64,000 bases of DNA from CAWCTD01 sp963798455. GTDB taxonomy: Bacteria > Acidobacteriota > Terriglobia > Bryobacterales > Bryobacteraceae. Made by a program: the position numbers and the translations under genes. Below the pieces are notes generated by a model. The model had not been told where the DNA came from and made no database searches. It saw only the letters and a program-made list of their open reading frames with translations. Of the stretch, positions 49,398 to 58,603 are shown one piece after another; the first letter of the stretch is position 1; every line of letters begins with the position of its first letter. The stretch is from positions 1,364,001 through 1,428,000 of the forward strand of contig CAWCTD010000003.1 in assembly GCA_963798455.1 (NCBI GenBank), in the 5' to 3' direction.

Positions 49398-50516
49398 CTA
49401 GGCGCCTAGTTCCTGCATCGTGCGCAGGTAGGAGATGACGTCTTCGCGGCTGAGCATACCGACGACTTGGCCGTCGGTCATCACCGGGAGTTGGTTGACA
49501 CCGTCCCGGTCCATCAACTGAAGAGCGCTTCCGAGTTCGGAGACCGGGGCCACTCGTTTCAGATCCGCAAGCGGAAGCATCACCTGCGCGGCCGTGGTCC
49601 TCACCCAATCTTGCCGGGGCACCTCTTTGACGCGGTGCAGGGTCATCAGACCTACTGTGTTGCCACCGCGATTGACCAGAAAGCAGCGGAATCCGCCGCC
49701 CAGGATGTGGTCGTCCACCAGTTGTTGCAGCGTCAGGTCCGCTGGGACCGAGACGCAGTGACTGCTCATGGCTTGCGAGACCGTGTGGCCGACCAGCATC
49801 CCCTGGAACATCACTTGATGCACTTGCGCGGCAGCGGCGCTGTCGAGAAACCAGCCGATGAAGGCGATCCAGAGCCCGCCTCCGAAATTGCCCCCGAAGA
49901 TCTGCCAGACGCCGAGAAATATGAACAGGAACCCAAAGGTTCGGCCAACGTTGGCGGCGATCAGCGTCGCGCGACGCATGTTCTTGGTCACAGCCCAGAC
50001 AATGGCGCGGAACACCCGGCCGCCATCCAGCGGGAAACCGGGAACGAGGTTGAAAACTGCCAGCGCGAAGTTGATGTAGGCGAGGTACTTGACCAACCCC
50101 CACAGCGGCTGGATGCCTTCAAACACCGGCTTCAAAACCGTGAAAAACACCGCCAGGAGGAAACTTGTGATGGGTCCGGCAATGGCGATGAGAAACTCGG
50201 CCTTCGGGCTCGGTGGTTCAGAGGCGATTTGGGCTACACCGCCGAAGATGAATAGCGTGATGCTCCGCACCGGGATGTTGAATCGCAAGGCGACTACGGA
50301 GTGCCCGAGTTCGTGCACCAGCACACTGGCGAACAGCAGTACGGCGGTAACTGCCCCCACGATCCAGTACACGAACGGCGACCAGCCGTGGAACTCGGCG
50401 GGAAAGTAACCGGTCGCCAGCATCCAGGTCAGCAGAACGAAGATCAAGAACCAGGAGTAGTCCAGACCGATGGGAATCCCCATGAGTCTACCGAGCGGCA
50501 CGTTTTGTCGAGTCAT
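49398..50516 (-). CDS. M50 site-2-type membrane protease with two CBS domains
   Basis: The protein has 372 residues. Several membrane helices surround HELGH (near residues 68-72, in VLVHELGHSVVALRF) and NLVPGFPLDGGRVFRAI, the zinc ligands of site-2 proteases. The last 120 residues form a CBS pair (for example FRCFLVNRGGNTVGLMTLHRVKE and QLPVMTDGQVVGMLSREDVISYL) that may sense adenosine nucleotides. It is the first gene of the minus-strand operon that continues with ackA, xfp and the ATPase, with a 7-base gap to ackA. The link to energy charge is inferred from the CBS domains and context. Confidence 0.9.
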   Translation of the reverse strand: MTRQNVPLGRLMGIPIGLDYSWFLIFVLLTWMLATGYFPAEFHGWSPFVYWIVGAVTAVLLFASVLVHELGHSVVALRFNIPVRSITLFIFGGVAQIASEPPSPKAEFLIAIAGPITSFLLAVFFTVLKPVFEGIQPLWGLVKYLAYINFALAVFNLVPGFPLDGGRVFRAIVWAVTKNMRRATLIAANVGRTFGFLFIFLGVWQIFGGNFGGGLWIAFIGWFLDSAAAAQVHQVMFQGMLVGHTVSQAMSSHCVSVPADLTLQQLVDDHILGGGFRCFLVNRGGNTVGLMTLHRVKEVPRQDWVRTTAAQVMLPLADLKRVAPVSELGSALQLMDRDGVNQLPVMTDGQVVGMLSREDVISYLRTMQELGA

Positions 50517-50555
50517 GAGCGTTTGGCTTTCTTGTTGTGGTTAGGGAACTCCAGT

Positions 50556-50572
50556 GTGAGGTTCATCCTCAC
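50556..50572. promoter_or_regulatory. Small inverted repeat in the divergent promoter region
   Basis: GTGAGG and CCTCAC flank 5 bases between the divergent M50 protease and threonine dehydrogenase genes. It may be an operator, but there is no second copy to support it. Confidence 0.25.
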
Positions 50573-50677
50573 CCCTCTTGTTTCTATTTTCACCCCTTTC
50601 GGTCCAGAATGGTATCCCTGGAGGGGTGCAGTGCGTCCAGAGGATAATAGTGGTTAGAGACGAGGCGGAGGTGCCTA

Positions 50678-51415
50678 TTGCGCGCGCTGGTCAAGAGCAA
50701 GGCTGAACCGGGTTTGTGGCTGGAGGAGGTTCCACGGCCGAAGCCGGGGATCAACGACGTCCTCATCAAGGTCCTGCTCACAGGGATCTGCGGCACGGAT
50801 CTGCACATCTACGAATGGGACGATTGGGCCAAGGCCACCATCCCTGTTCCCATGGTCATCGGGCACGAGTTCGTAGGCGAGGTGGTGGAGGCCGGCTCCA
50901 ACGTCGCCGACTTCCATCCCGGTGAAATCGTCGGCGGCGAGGGCCACGTCGTTTGCGGCCGCTGCCGGAACTGCCTCGCGGGCCGCCGCCATTTGTGCGC
51001 ACACTCGCTGGGGCTGGGCGTGCAGCGCCCCGGCGCATACGCCGAGTACGTCGTGCTTCCCATGAGCAACATCTGGCGTCACCGGCCCACTGTTCCGCTC
51101 GAGATCGCGGCCATCTTCGACCCGTTCGGCAACGCCGTGCACACGGCCCTCACCTTCAAAGTGTTGGGCGAGGACGTGCTGATCACTGGCGCCGGTCCCA
51201 TCGGCAGCATGGCCGCCGCGGTGGTGCGCCACGCCGGCGCGCGCCACGTAGTCATCACCGACGTGAACCCGTACCGGCTGGATCTCGCCCGCAAGCTGGG
51301 TGTGACGCTTGCGGTGGATACGCGCCAGGAGCCGCTGGCGGAGGGGCATCTGACGCAGCGACTGTTTGGAAGCATGGTGCGGCGAATCGCCCCGCTGCCC
51401 TTGCCGACCGGATAA
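50678..51415 (+). pseudogene. tdh: C-terminally truncated threonine 3-dehydrogenase
   Basis: The gene starts at TTG (50678) behind GGAGGTG. The first 220 or so residues are typical: LTGICGTDLHIYEWD, GHEFVGEVVEAG, the structural-zinc cysteines in VVCGRCRNCLAGRRHLC, and LITGAGPIGSMAAAV for NAD binding. After AVDTRQEPLAE the sequence stops resembling the family and ends at 51415, about 100 residues short of the usual 340. No other frame continues the match, so the 3' part was lost by rearrangement. The enzyme oxidises L-threonine to 2-amino-3-oxobutyrate. This copy is probably dead. Confidence 0.82.
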
Positions 51416-51693
51416 GGGACGGCAGAAGGCAAGCAAACAGGTGGAAGGTGGGACGAAGAGGGAGAGGCGCATGAAAGATCTCTTGAAATGAAGCACTTCC
51501 GGTTATCTCTCTGCCCGAAGGAAGGCGACTGGCTTCGTCCTTGCCCACTAGGGTCTCCTGGGATCGAGAAAATGAAAGGATTCGGGATTAGACTCTGGCT
51601 CCAACGGAGGCAGTTGGGTGTATACTAGAACGCGCCAGGAAGCGAAAACGGAAATCCTGAGCCAAAATGGTAATCCTGGCAAGGAGGTTTTCG

Positions 51694-53064
51694 ATGGGTT
51701 CTACGATGAGGAGTCGACGGTCATTTCTGCGTGCGGCCGGAGCCGCCGGGACAGTCGCGTCCGCGGCCACAGGGATGGTTCTCGCCCGCGTCCTGGAAGC
51801 TTCCCAGTCGGTCGCAAACATCTCGCCCGAAGAGGTCGCGAAAGACGAGTTCTACTGGCGGGAGATCCAGCTGGCCTTCAAGCTGGACCGCACGCTGATC
51901 AACCTGAATAACGGCTTTACCTGCCCGACGCCCCGGGTCGCGCTCGAATCGGACTTGGCGCTACATGGACATGATCAACATGGTGCCCGTCTATTATCAA
52001 GGCCATGGTGGCCAGGAACATCCAGACGATCCGCCTACGCATGGCCGCCGAGTTCGGATGCGAGCCGGAGGAGATGGCCCTGACGCGCGGCGCCAGCGAG
52101 TCGCTCCAGATCGTGCAGAACGGGATCGACCTCAAGGCCGGGGACGAAGTGCTCACCACCGAGCAGGACTACCCCCGCATGCTGACGACGTGGGACCAGC
52201 GCATGCGGCGCGAAGGCATCAAGGTGACGCGCCTTCAATTCCCCGTCCCGACGACGGCGGACGATCTCTACCGGCGGTTCGAGAAGGCCATCACGCCGAA
52301 GACGAAAGTCTTCCATTTCTGCCACATCACCAACCTGACGGCCCAGCTGTTTCCGGTCGCAGCGGCTCTCCCGCCTGGCCCGCTCGAAGGGGATCGTCAC
52401 CATCGTCGACGGCGCCCACGCCCTCGGGCAATTCCCGTTCAAGCTGCGGGACCTCGAGTGCGACGCCTACGGCGTCAGCCTGCACAAGTGGCTGCTGGCG
52501 CCGATCGGCAACGGCTGCCTCTACGTTCGCAAGGAGATGATCCCGAGATTCTGGCCCCTGCAGGCAGCCCCCGAGCAGCAGGACAACGACATCCGAAAGT
52601 TCGAGGCCATCGGGACGCATCCGTGGGCCATCCGGGCGGCGCTCGGCGAGGCTCTGGCCTTCCATCAGGCCATCGGCGCCGAGCGCAAGGCGGCCCGGTT
52701 GCGCTATCTGACCCTGCGCTGGGCCAACGCCCTCAAGGTCCATCCGCGCATCAAGATACTGACGGATCTCAGCGAGCCCGCCCAGGCGTGGGGCGTCGCG
52801 GCGGTCGACATCGACGGGATCGACGTCCGGGACCTCGCGAAATTTCTGATGGACAAGTACCGGATCATCGTCGTCCCGCTCGTCGGCGGAGCCCCGCCGA
52901 ACCAGGTCTTCGATTATCAGGCCCTCCGGGTGTCGCCGAACATTTACACGACGCTCGAAGAAATCGACACGTTCGTCACGGCCATGGAAGACGCACTGAA
53001 GAACGGCGTTCCTCCCCGCCGGCGTCTGCCGGCCGCGCGCGCTGAGGAGGAGTGGTTCAGCTAG
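51694..53064 (+). pseudogene. Class V aminotransferase (isopenicillin N epimerase-like), three frame breaks
   Basis: The ATG at 51694 follows AAGGAGG. A Tat leader (RSRRSFLRAAGAAGTVASAATG) opens a fold-type I PLP enzyme: INLNNGFTCPTPRV, then, in successive frames, MNMVPVYYQ-like sequence, MALTRGASESLQIVQNGI, TNLTAQLFPV, IVDGAHALGQ, and the PLP lysine in GVSLHKWLLAPIGNG. The frame changes near 51955, 52000 and 52365, and the final frame is the original one. All conserved blocks survive, so either three sequencing errors lie within about 420 bases or the gene is recently dead. Without the breaks it would have about 456 residues. Confidence 0.8.
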
Positions 53065-53164
53065 CTGGAGTCAGGGTGATCCCGGGCACGGTCGAGTCGG
53101 GAGCGGCACGGCCAAGGAGGGTGTGCGTGCCGCCCGTTCTTGACCCGGGAAAAGGAGGGTTCAG

Positions 53165-53587
53165 ATGAAGCGTTTGGCAGTTTGGGCGGTGGCGGCAACG
53201 GCCTTGGCCCTCGTCGCGGGGGCTACGGAGGCCCTTGCCCAGGACACGTTCAAGATCCCGTTCACGTTCGAGGCCGGCGGCATAGAGCTCCCCACCGGTG
53301 AATACCGGGTCGCCCAAAAGGACGACGGTCAAGTCACGCTGCGGCAGGAAGCGACAGGCAAGGAATTTCGGGTCCCCTTCACGAAGAGGCTGGCGCAGCC
53401 GAGTCCGCCTCTGGCAGAGCCCCAGCTAGTATTCGACCTTGTTGGGGACTTCGAGCCGTCCTATACGGAATATGTGACGGACTACGTGCTCGCCGAAGTG
53501 TGGCTGCAGGGTGCGGATGGATTCCTCGTGCATACCACGAAGGGCGCGCACAAGACCCAGACCATCAAGGGGCAGAAAGCAAAATAG
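53165..53587 (+). CDS. Small secreted protein of unknown function
   Basis: The protein has 140 residues. AAAAGGAGGG lies just upstream of the ATG. The signal peptide is MKRLAVWAVAATALALVAGATEALAQ. The mature part is beta-rich (FKIPFTFEAGGIELPTGEYRVAQ, then VTLRQEATGKEFRVPF), reminiscent of small acidobacterial periplasmic beta-sandwich proteins, and ends in a Lys/Gln-rich tail. No function is known to the annotator. It is intact in a neighbourhood of broken genes. Confidence 0.65.
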   Translation: MKRLAVWAVAATALALVAGATEALAQDTFKIPFTFEAGGIELPTGEYRVAQKDDGQVTLRQEATGKEFRVPFTKRLAQPSPPLAEPQLVFDLVGDFEPSYTEYVTDYVLAEVWLQGADGFLVHTTKGAHKTQTIKGQKAK

Positions 53588-53629
53588 CGGGTGGAACAGC
53601 TTCGCAGGCGAGACATCCTCTCCCCGTAG

Positions 53630-53839
53630 ATGGTTTCTGCGAGGTTCGGTGAAGGGCCGATGGACGCAGCAGGCGGAGAGATGTTCGTTGTCGAACGAGT
53701 CGCGGAGGCTTTTCCGGGATTGAGGGTGACGGGTATGGCCGTCTGCGCCACGTTCGGCGGTCCCCGCATGGGGCCGATCTTTGGAGGCATGTTGTTGTCA
53801 GGAAAACGGGTCGGCGCGCTGATTCTGGAGGCGAGATGA
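53630..53839 (+). pseudogene. C-terminal fragment of a Thi4-like FAD protein
   Basis: The 69 residues end in VTGMAVCATFGGPRMGPIF followed by GGMLLSGKRVGALILEA, the conserved tail of Thi4-type thiazole synthases and relatives, where the GxPRMGPxFG stretch lines the dinucleotide site. The N-terminal FAD-binding two-thirds is missing, and a stop lies in frame directly before the ATG. The fragment ends in an ATGA overlap with the racemase gene, so the two were once consecutive genes in an operon. Confidence 0.6.
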
Positions 53840-54535
53840 AGAAGATAGGCATCCTTGGCGGCATGAGCCCAGAGTCCACCGCGCTCTACTATGAGCACAT
53901 TACAAGGACTTACACGGCGCGGTTTGGCGACTACGGGTATCCGGAGATCCTGATCTATAGCGTGAACTTTCAACAAGTTTGTGGACTGGCAGCACAAAGG
54001 GCAATGGAATGAGGCTGCACGGGAAATGGCTGAGGCGCTGGAGCGGCTGCATCTGGCGGGCGCCGACTTTGGGCTTATCGCAACCAACACGATGCACATT
54101 GTATTCGAGGAAGTGCAACGAGCTGTACACATGCCCCTACTCAGCATCGTGCAAGCCACGGCGGAAGCCATTCTCGCGGCAGGGCTTCGGTCCGTAGGCT
54201 TGCTGGGGACCGTATTCACGATGAGTGAGCGATTCTTCCGCGATGGGCTGGAGCGGTCGGGAGTCGCGGTGCTCGTTCCAGGACCCGGTGATCAGCAACA
54301 GGTGAACGAAGTGATTTATCAGGAATTGTGCCGGGGCGAGATTCGGCCCAGCTCCCGGCGGCTGTTTCTGGAGATCATCGAACGTCTGCGCGGCCGGGGC
54401 GCAGAGGGGATTGTCCTCGGATGCACGGAGATACCGCTGCTGCTGCAACCGCAACACTGCGACGTGCCGCTCTTCAACACGGCACTGCTGCACGCCGGGA
54501 AGGCACTGGATTTCGCTCTGCATCCGGCACAGTGA
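53836..54535 (+). CDS. Aspartate/glutamate racemase family protein, interrupted by one frameshift
   Basis: The protein starts MKKIGILGGMSPESTALYYEHI and, after a frame change near 53974, continues VDWQHKGQWNEAAREMAEAL to the stop at 54535. One inserted base explains the break, and corrected length is about 232 residues. The second catalytic cysteine is present in GIVLGCTEIPLL. In the first position the sequence reads LIATNTMH with no cysteine, where classical members have a Cys before TNTMH. A one-base or substrate-limited racemase, or a different activity such as a decarboxylase or hydrolase, is therefore possible. Confidence 0.8.
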
Positions 54536-54775
54536 AAAGCAAAGAGCGCTGCTCAGTCAGCATTGAACGTATGCAAGACCAAGCGCACAACTTCAGGATT
54601 CCCGAGTCATATCCCACCCCAGAATTGAGGCACTTGCGAATAGGTGGTGGACTTCCCGATGTTGGAGTGGGACCAGTAGGAAGACGTCCAGGACAAGACG
54701 AGTGCCTGTGACCTGCCCCCCGTAAACTACACCAGGGATAATTGAGAAGCTCCAGAAAGGGAGAGGAGCTTCGAG

Positions 54776-55051
54776 ATGAAGAAGAGCCGCTACACCGAAG
54801 AGAAGATCATCGGTGTGCTGAAGCAGATGGAGGCCGGCCGCAAGGTAGCGGATCTGGCTCGGGACCTGGGTGTGAGCGAGGCGACGATCTACACCTGGAA
54901 GAGTAAGTACGGCGGGTTGGATGTGAGTGAAGCCCGGCGTTTGCGGGAACTGGAGCGGGAGAACGGCGAGTTGAAGAAGTTGGTGGCGGATCTCAGTCTG
55001 GACCGCGAAGCGCTGAAGGCGGTGATCCGAAAAAACGGCTGGAGCTTGTAG
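54776..55051 (+). CDS. IS3-family OrfA (DNA-binding subunit)
   Basis: The protein has 91 residues: a helix-turn-helix (DLARDLGVSEATIYTWKSKYGG) followed by a leucine-zipper-like coiled coil (RRLRELERENGELKKLVADLSLD). It binds the element ends. Near its 3' end the heptamer AAAAAAC at 55030-55036 sits in the right phase for -1 slippage into the OrfB frame. Confidence 0.95.
   Translation: MKKSRYTEEKIIGVLKQMEAGRKVADLARDLGVSEATIYTWKSKYGGLDVSEARRLRELERENGELKKLVADLSLDREALKAVIRKNGWSL
55030..55036 (+). other. Programmed -1 frameshift site of the IS3 element
   Basis: The heptamer A AAA AAC lies in the OrfA frame as AAA AAC. Slipping back one base enters a frame that stays open through 55066 into OrfB, giving the OrfAB transposase. 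Confidence 0.8.
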
Positions 55052-55065
55052 GAGGAAGGCGGGAC

Positions 55066-55908
55066 GTGGCGTTCGTCATCGAGGAGTTTGCGATGAGCGA
55101 ACGCCAGGCCTGCAAGCTCTTGGAGGTGGACCGCAGCAGCTACCGCTACGAACCGCTAGCCCGCGATGACGGCCGGCTGCGGGAGGAGATGGTCGCCCTG
55201 GCCAAGCAGAAACCACGCTACGGCTACCGGCGGCTGGGTGTGTTGATGGAGAGGCGCGGCTGGAAGATGAACCACAAGAAGCTGTACCGGCTGTACCGGG
55301 AGGAGCATCTGGCGGTGCTGAGGCTGAGGCGTAAGCGACTGCTGCGGCCTGCGGCGCCGGTGGCCCAACTGACGCGCGCCAATCAGGAGTGGGCCATGGA
55401 CTTCGTGATGGACGGTTTGGCGACGGGCCGCGCTGTGCGGGCGTTTACCGCAGTGGATGAGTACACGCGCGAGTGCCTGGCCATCGAAGTCGATAGCTGT
55501 CTGTCGAGCCGGCGGGTGACGCGGGTGCTGGAGTGGGTGATCCAGCAACGCGGCAAGCCCGAAGCGTTACGCTGCGACAACGGCCCGGAGTTCACCAGCC
55601 GGCATTTCCTGGCCTGGTGCGAAGAGCAGCAAATCCGACTGATTCACATCCAGCCGGGACGGCCGATGCAGAACGGACGGGTGGAGAGCTTCAATGGGCG
55701 CCTGAGGGACGAGTGCCTGAATGCCAACTGGTTTCCGACGATGAACGAAGCCAAGCGAAAGATCGAGGCGTGGCGGGAGGAGTACAACCGGGAGCGGCCG
55801 CACAGCAGTCTGGGCTACCGGACGCCCGAGGAGTTCGCCCGAGGCGCGCCGCTTTGGGATGCCCCCTCGGGGGCATCCCAAAGCCCAGCCTCAGCAGTGG
55901 TAGTCTGA
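55066..55908 (+). CDS. IS3-family OrfB (DDE integrase core)
   Basis: The protein has 280 residues from a GTG at 55066, and it is also reachable by -1 frameshifting from OrfA. The HTH_21-like segment YGYRRLGVLMERRGWKMNHKKLYRLY is followed by catalytic residues in WAMDFVMD (Asp), RCDNGPEF (Asp) and NGRVESFNGRLRDECLN (Glu). The end GYRTPEEFARGAPLWDAPSG is typical. The coding sequence closes over a 16-bp perfect hairpin at 55851-55884. Confidence 0.95.
   Translation: MAFVIEEFAMSERQACKLLEVDRSSYRYEPLARDDGRLREEMVALAKQKPRYGYRRLGVLMERRGWKMNHKKLYRLYREEHLAVLRLRRKRLLRPAAPVAQLTRANQEWAMDFVMDGLATGRAVRAFTAVDEYTRECLAIEVDSCLSSRRVTRVLEWVIQQRGKPEALRCDNGPEFTSRHFLAWCEEQQIRLIHIQPGRPMQNGRVESFNGRLRDECLNANWFPTMNEAKRKIEAWREEYNRERPHSSLGYRTPEEFARGAPLWDAPSGASQSPASAVVV
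55851..55884 (+). terminator. Perfect 16-bp hairpin near the 3' end of IS3 OrfB
   Basis: Arms 55851-55866 and 55869-55884 (GCTTTGGGATGCCCCC and its exact reverse complement) are separated by 2 bases. It lies inside the last codons of OrfB. No U-run follows, so it may block readthrough or protect the mRNA. Confidence 0.5.
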
Positions 55909-55989
55909 CATGAGCTTCTCTAGTTATCACTGGTAGAGACAACGGGGGCAGGTCACCTGGGTCATAATTCCCCTGTACATTAGATTTTC

Positions 55990-57539
55990 CCGCTGCAACC
56001 TGACGGCATATAGCGCGGTGTTCCCCGATTATTACAAACCCTGCTTCGCCAAGGAACTGGAATGGATCCTCCTGGTCCGTTTCACGCTTGGTTCAACCGG
56101 GAAGTGCCGCGATGCTTACGCTCGCTGGGGCTCTTCGATGAAGAAGACCTGTTCATCGGCGACGGCTCCAATCTGTTCGTCCCCGACAATGAACACTATG
56201 AGGGCCTGCTGCGGTTCGACGAGCACAACCATCCCGTCGATGCCGAGCAGGCCGATCCCCGACGCCACCAGCAGCACCGCTGCTACAAGCTGGTGGGCCT
56301 GATCCACGCCAACCGGCAACTGTACTTCTTTCTTGTGGTGGCAGCGAGGGTCGTTTCCGGGTGGCGGCACGAGTGCCCCATCCTTTATGAACTGGTGGGT
56401 GAGGTGGTCCGTGCGGTGGGCTGCGATGTGATCAAGGTCCTCCTTCTGGATCGCGGTTTCATCGACGGGGCACAGATGGGACGGCTCCAGCAGGACTACC
56501 GTATCGAGACGATCCTGCCGGTGCGGGCCAACATGGACCTGCACGCCGACGCACTGGGGCTAAACCGGCTGCGCGACTTCTGCTGGGGACACTATGTCCC
56601 TACCGCCCCACCGGAGCCAGCACCGACCGCCCCGCCCAAGCCCCCCGGGTCGAAAAGCGGGAAGCGAAGCGCCGACAGACACTGGCCCGGCGCAAGGCCG
56701 AGGTGCAAGCCGGCATGTCGGCAACCGCGCCAGCGGATCGGTCCCAAACCCTGCTGGGCAGGGGGCGCGGTTTGCTGAAGTGGACCCAGTGCCCGGTGCC
56801 GCTGACGGCGGTGGTAAATCGCGAGTGGGATGAACGCGGTGAGGTGCGAGACTGGGTGCTGGTGAGCACCTCAGCGCGCCGGACGGCCGCCGAGATCCGT
56901 TCTCTCTACGATCTGCGCCCGGCCATCGAAGAGCGGCACCGACAATACAAATGCTTCTAGGACCTCACCCGCATGCATTCCTGCGCCTTCTCCCTGGTGG
57001 TCAACCAAGTCCTGTGTGTGCTGCTGGCTTACAGCCTGATCCAGGCGCATTTGGTCTTGCGTCGTCGCCAGGAGCTGAATCGGAGCGTTTGGGAGCGCAG
57101 CTGGGAACTGCTGTCGCCGACGCTGGAAGTGGTGGCGGTGTACTATCGCCAGCGGTTTTGTCTGCTTACGCTGGCCGAATACGGCCGCATCCTGCTGGAC
57201 GTCGCCGAGCCGGTGCGCGGCAAACTGCGGGACAAACTCCGGCGTATCGAGCGCGAGCAATACTCGCTGCTGGAAAACGCGCGGCCACCACAGCCGCAGC
57301 CCCGGTCTCACTTGAATCCGTCCTGCCCCGAATTCGCCGCCGCTCACCCTGGCGGTGCAGGAAGCCTATTCTCGCTGATGCTTCCCGTTAGGTCCATCGC
57401 TCACCCCACCGAGCGCCCGGGACCCTCCTCTGATCCTGAACGAGCACCCCGGCGAAAACGCTCGGACACTTCTCCGTTCTTATGGGGCCGGCGGCGCCTC
57501 AGTCCCCATCCGCCCTCCAGAGCCTCTCCCACTGCCTGA
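55990..57539 (+). pseudogene. Broken IS4-type DDE transposase
   Basis: Three frames together give one transposase. Part 1 (56062-56690) has GDGSNLFVPDNEHYEG and VLLLDRGFIDGAQMGRLQQ, the first two Asp regions. Part 2 (56703-56957) has VPLTAVVNREWDERG and the Y-R-E-K signature LYDLRPAIEERHRQYK. An in-frame stop follows at 56958-56960, and part 3 (56961 on) continues LTRMHSCAFSLVVNQVLC and ends near 57539. There is thus one frame break near 56690-56700 and one nonsense codon. The N-terminus is missing, cut close to the right end of the IS3 element. It cannot be active. Confidence 0.78.
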
Positions 57540-57646
57540 ATCGCAGACACCTGGTAATCCCTCAGTCTCGGGGACGGGGTTGAAGATTTTGCTGGACATT
57601 TGGCGACAGGTTCGGTACTCTACTCTGGGAGTCCGAACCAGAGCCG

Positions 57647-58603
57647 ATGAGCGAACCAGCCCTGCCGCCACTGAGCTTTGCCGGCCGCGAGTTCTCCTCC
57701 GCCGATCTGGAACTGATCCGTCAGATCACCTCTGATTTTGCCGGCTTGGGCATTACCGAGATTGCGCGCACGGCGTGTGAACTGCTGGAGTGGAAGCGGC
57801 CCAGCGGCGGGCTGAAGAACCCGGAATGCCGGCGGCTGATCGAGCACTTGGCCGGGCAGGGCCTGCTGCGGCTGCCCCAGCGGCGGGGTCGCGGCGCGCC
57901 GGGGCCGCGGCGGGTGGCGCGCACGGCGCGCGGCGAATCGCCAGCGGAGATTTGCGGCTCGGCCGGTGAGTTTGCGCCCTTGCGGCTGGAGGTGGTGCGC
58001 GGGGGGCCGGCGGACCAAAGCGGGAATCATGCACTGTTCAAAGAACTGCTCGACCGGCATCACTATCTGGGCTATCGGGTGCCGTTCGGCGCCAGCCTGC
58101 GGTATCTGGTGCGCAGCGAGCGCGCGCCGGAGAACGTGCTGGCCTGCCTGCTGTGGTCCTCGCCGGCCTGGAGGATGGCGGCGCGCGATGGATGGATCGG
58201 CTGGAACGACGGCGAGCGGGCGCGCAACCTCCCATACATCGTCAACAACAACCGCTTTCTGATTTTGCCCTGGGTGCGGGTGAAAGGGCTGGCCAGCAAG
58301 ATCCTGGCCGCCTGCGCACGGCAGTTGCTGGCGGACTGGGAGAAGCTGTATGGTTACCGGCCGCTGTTGCTGGAGACACTGGTGGATGCCGGGCGATTCC
58401 GCGGCACCTGCTACCGGGCGGCGAACTGGATCAAGCTGGGCCAGACCACCGGGCGCGGGCGCATGGACCGCGAGCATGCCTTGCACGGGGCAGCGGTGAA
58501 GGATCTCTACGTGTACCCGCTGTGCCGGAACGTGGTCGAGCGGTTGCGGAGCAGCGCGGCGCCGATCTGGAAGGAATCAGAGGAAGAGGCGGACCGGCGG
58601 TGA
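57647..58603 (+). CDS. DUF4338 protein, related to Druantia DruA, inside an IS66-like element
   Basis: The protein has 318 residues. After an N-terminal helical part (about 1-60, with FAGLGITEIARTACELLEW) the conserved DUF4338 domain shows HHYLGYRVPFGASLRYLV (from about 138), ACLLWSSPAWRMAARDGWIGW, NNNRFLILPWVRVKGLASK (about 200), ETLVDAGRFRGTCYRAANW (about 245) and DLYVYPLCRN (about 286). DruA of the Druantia anti-phage system carries this domain, whose biochemical activity is not established. Here the gene sits between IS66 ends and its stop overlaps the tnpC start (GTGA), so it is an element gene, perhaps a DNA-binding or transposition helper. No other Druantia genes are present. Confidence 0.85.
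   Translation: MSEPALPPLSFAGREFSSADLELIRQITSDFAGLGITEIARTACELLEWKRPSGGLKNPECRRLIEHLAGQGLLRLPQRRGRGAPGPRRVARTARGESPAEICGSAGEFAPLRLEVVRGGPADQSGNHALFKELLDRHHYLGYRVPFGASLRYLVRSERAPENVLACLLWSSPAWRMAARDGWIGWNDGERARNLPYIVNNNRFLILPWVRVKGLASKILAACARQLLADWEKLYGYRPLLLETLVDAGRFRGTCYRAANWIKLGQTTGRGRMDREHALHGAAVKDLYVYPLCRNVVERLRSSAAPIWKESEEEADRR

Larger units (their letters stand above)
54709..55955 (+). mobile_element. Complete IS3-family (IS407-like) element with CCTG target duplication
   Basis: The left end begins TGACCTGCCCCC at 54709 and the right end finishes with the imperfect reverse complement at 55955, sharing further similarity for over 40 bases. CCTG at 54705-54708 and 55956-55959 is a 4-bp target duplication, the size made by IS407-like elements. 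Two overlapping-frame genes and a slippery site lie inside. The element is 1,247 bp and looks intact. Confidence 0.9.

Noticed and set aside
51349..51415. A frameshift that would restore the threonine dehydrogenase C-terminus
   Set aside because: None of the three forward frames after 51349 resembles the missing family region, so a deletion or rearrangement is preferred.
57647..58603. A complete Druantia defence system
   Set aside because: Only the DruA-like gene is present. No DruE-type helicase or other Druantia genes lie nearby, and the gene is inside an insertion element.
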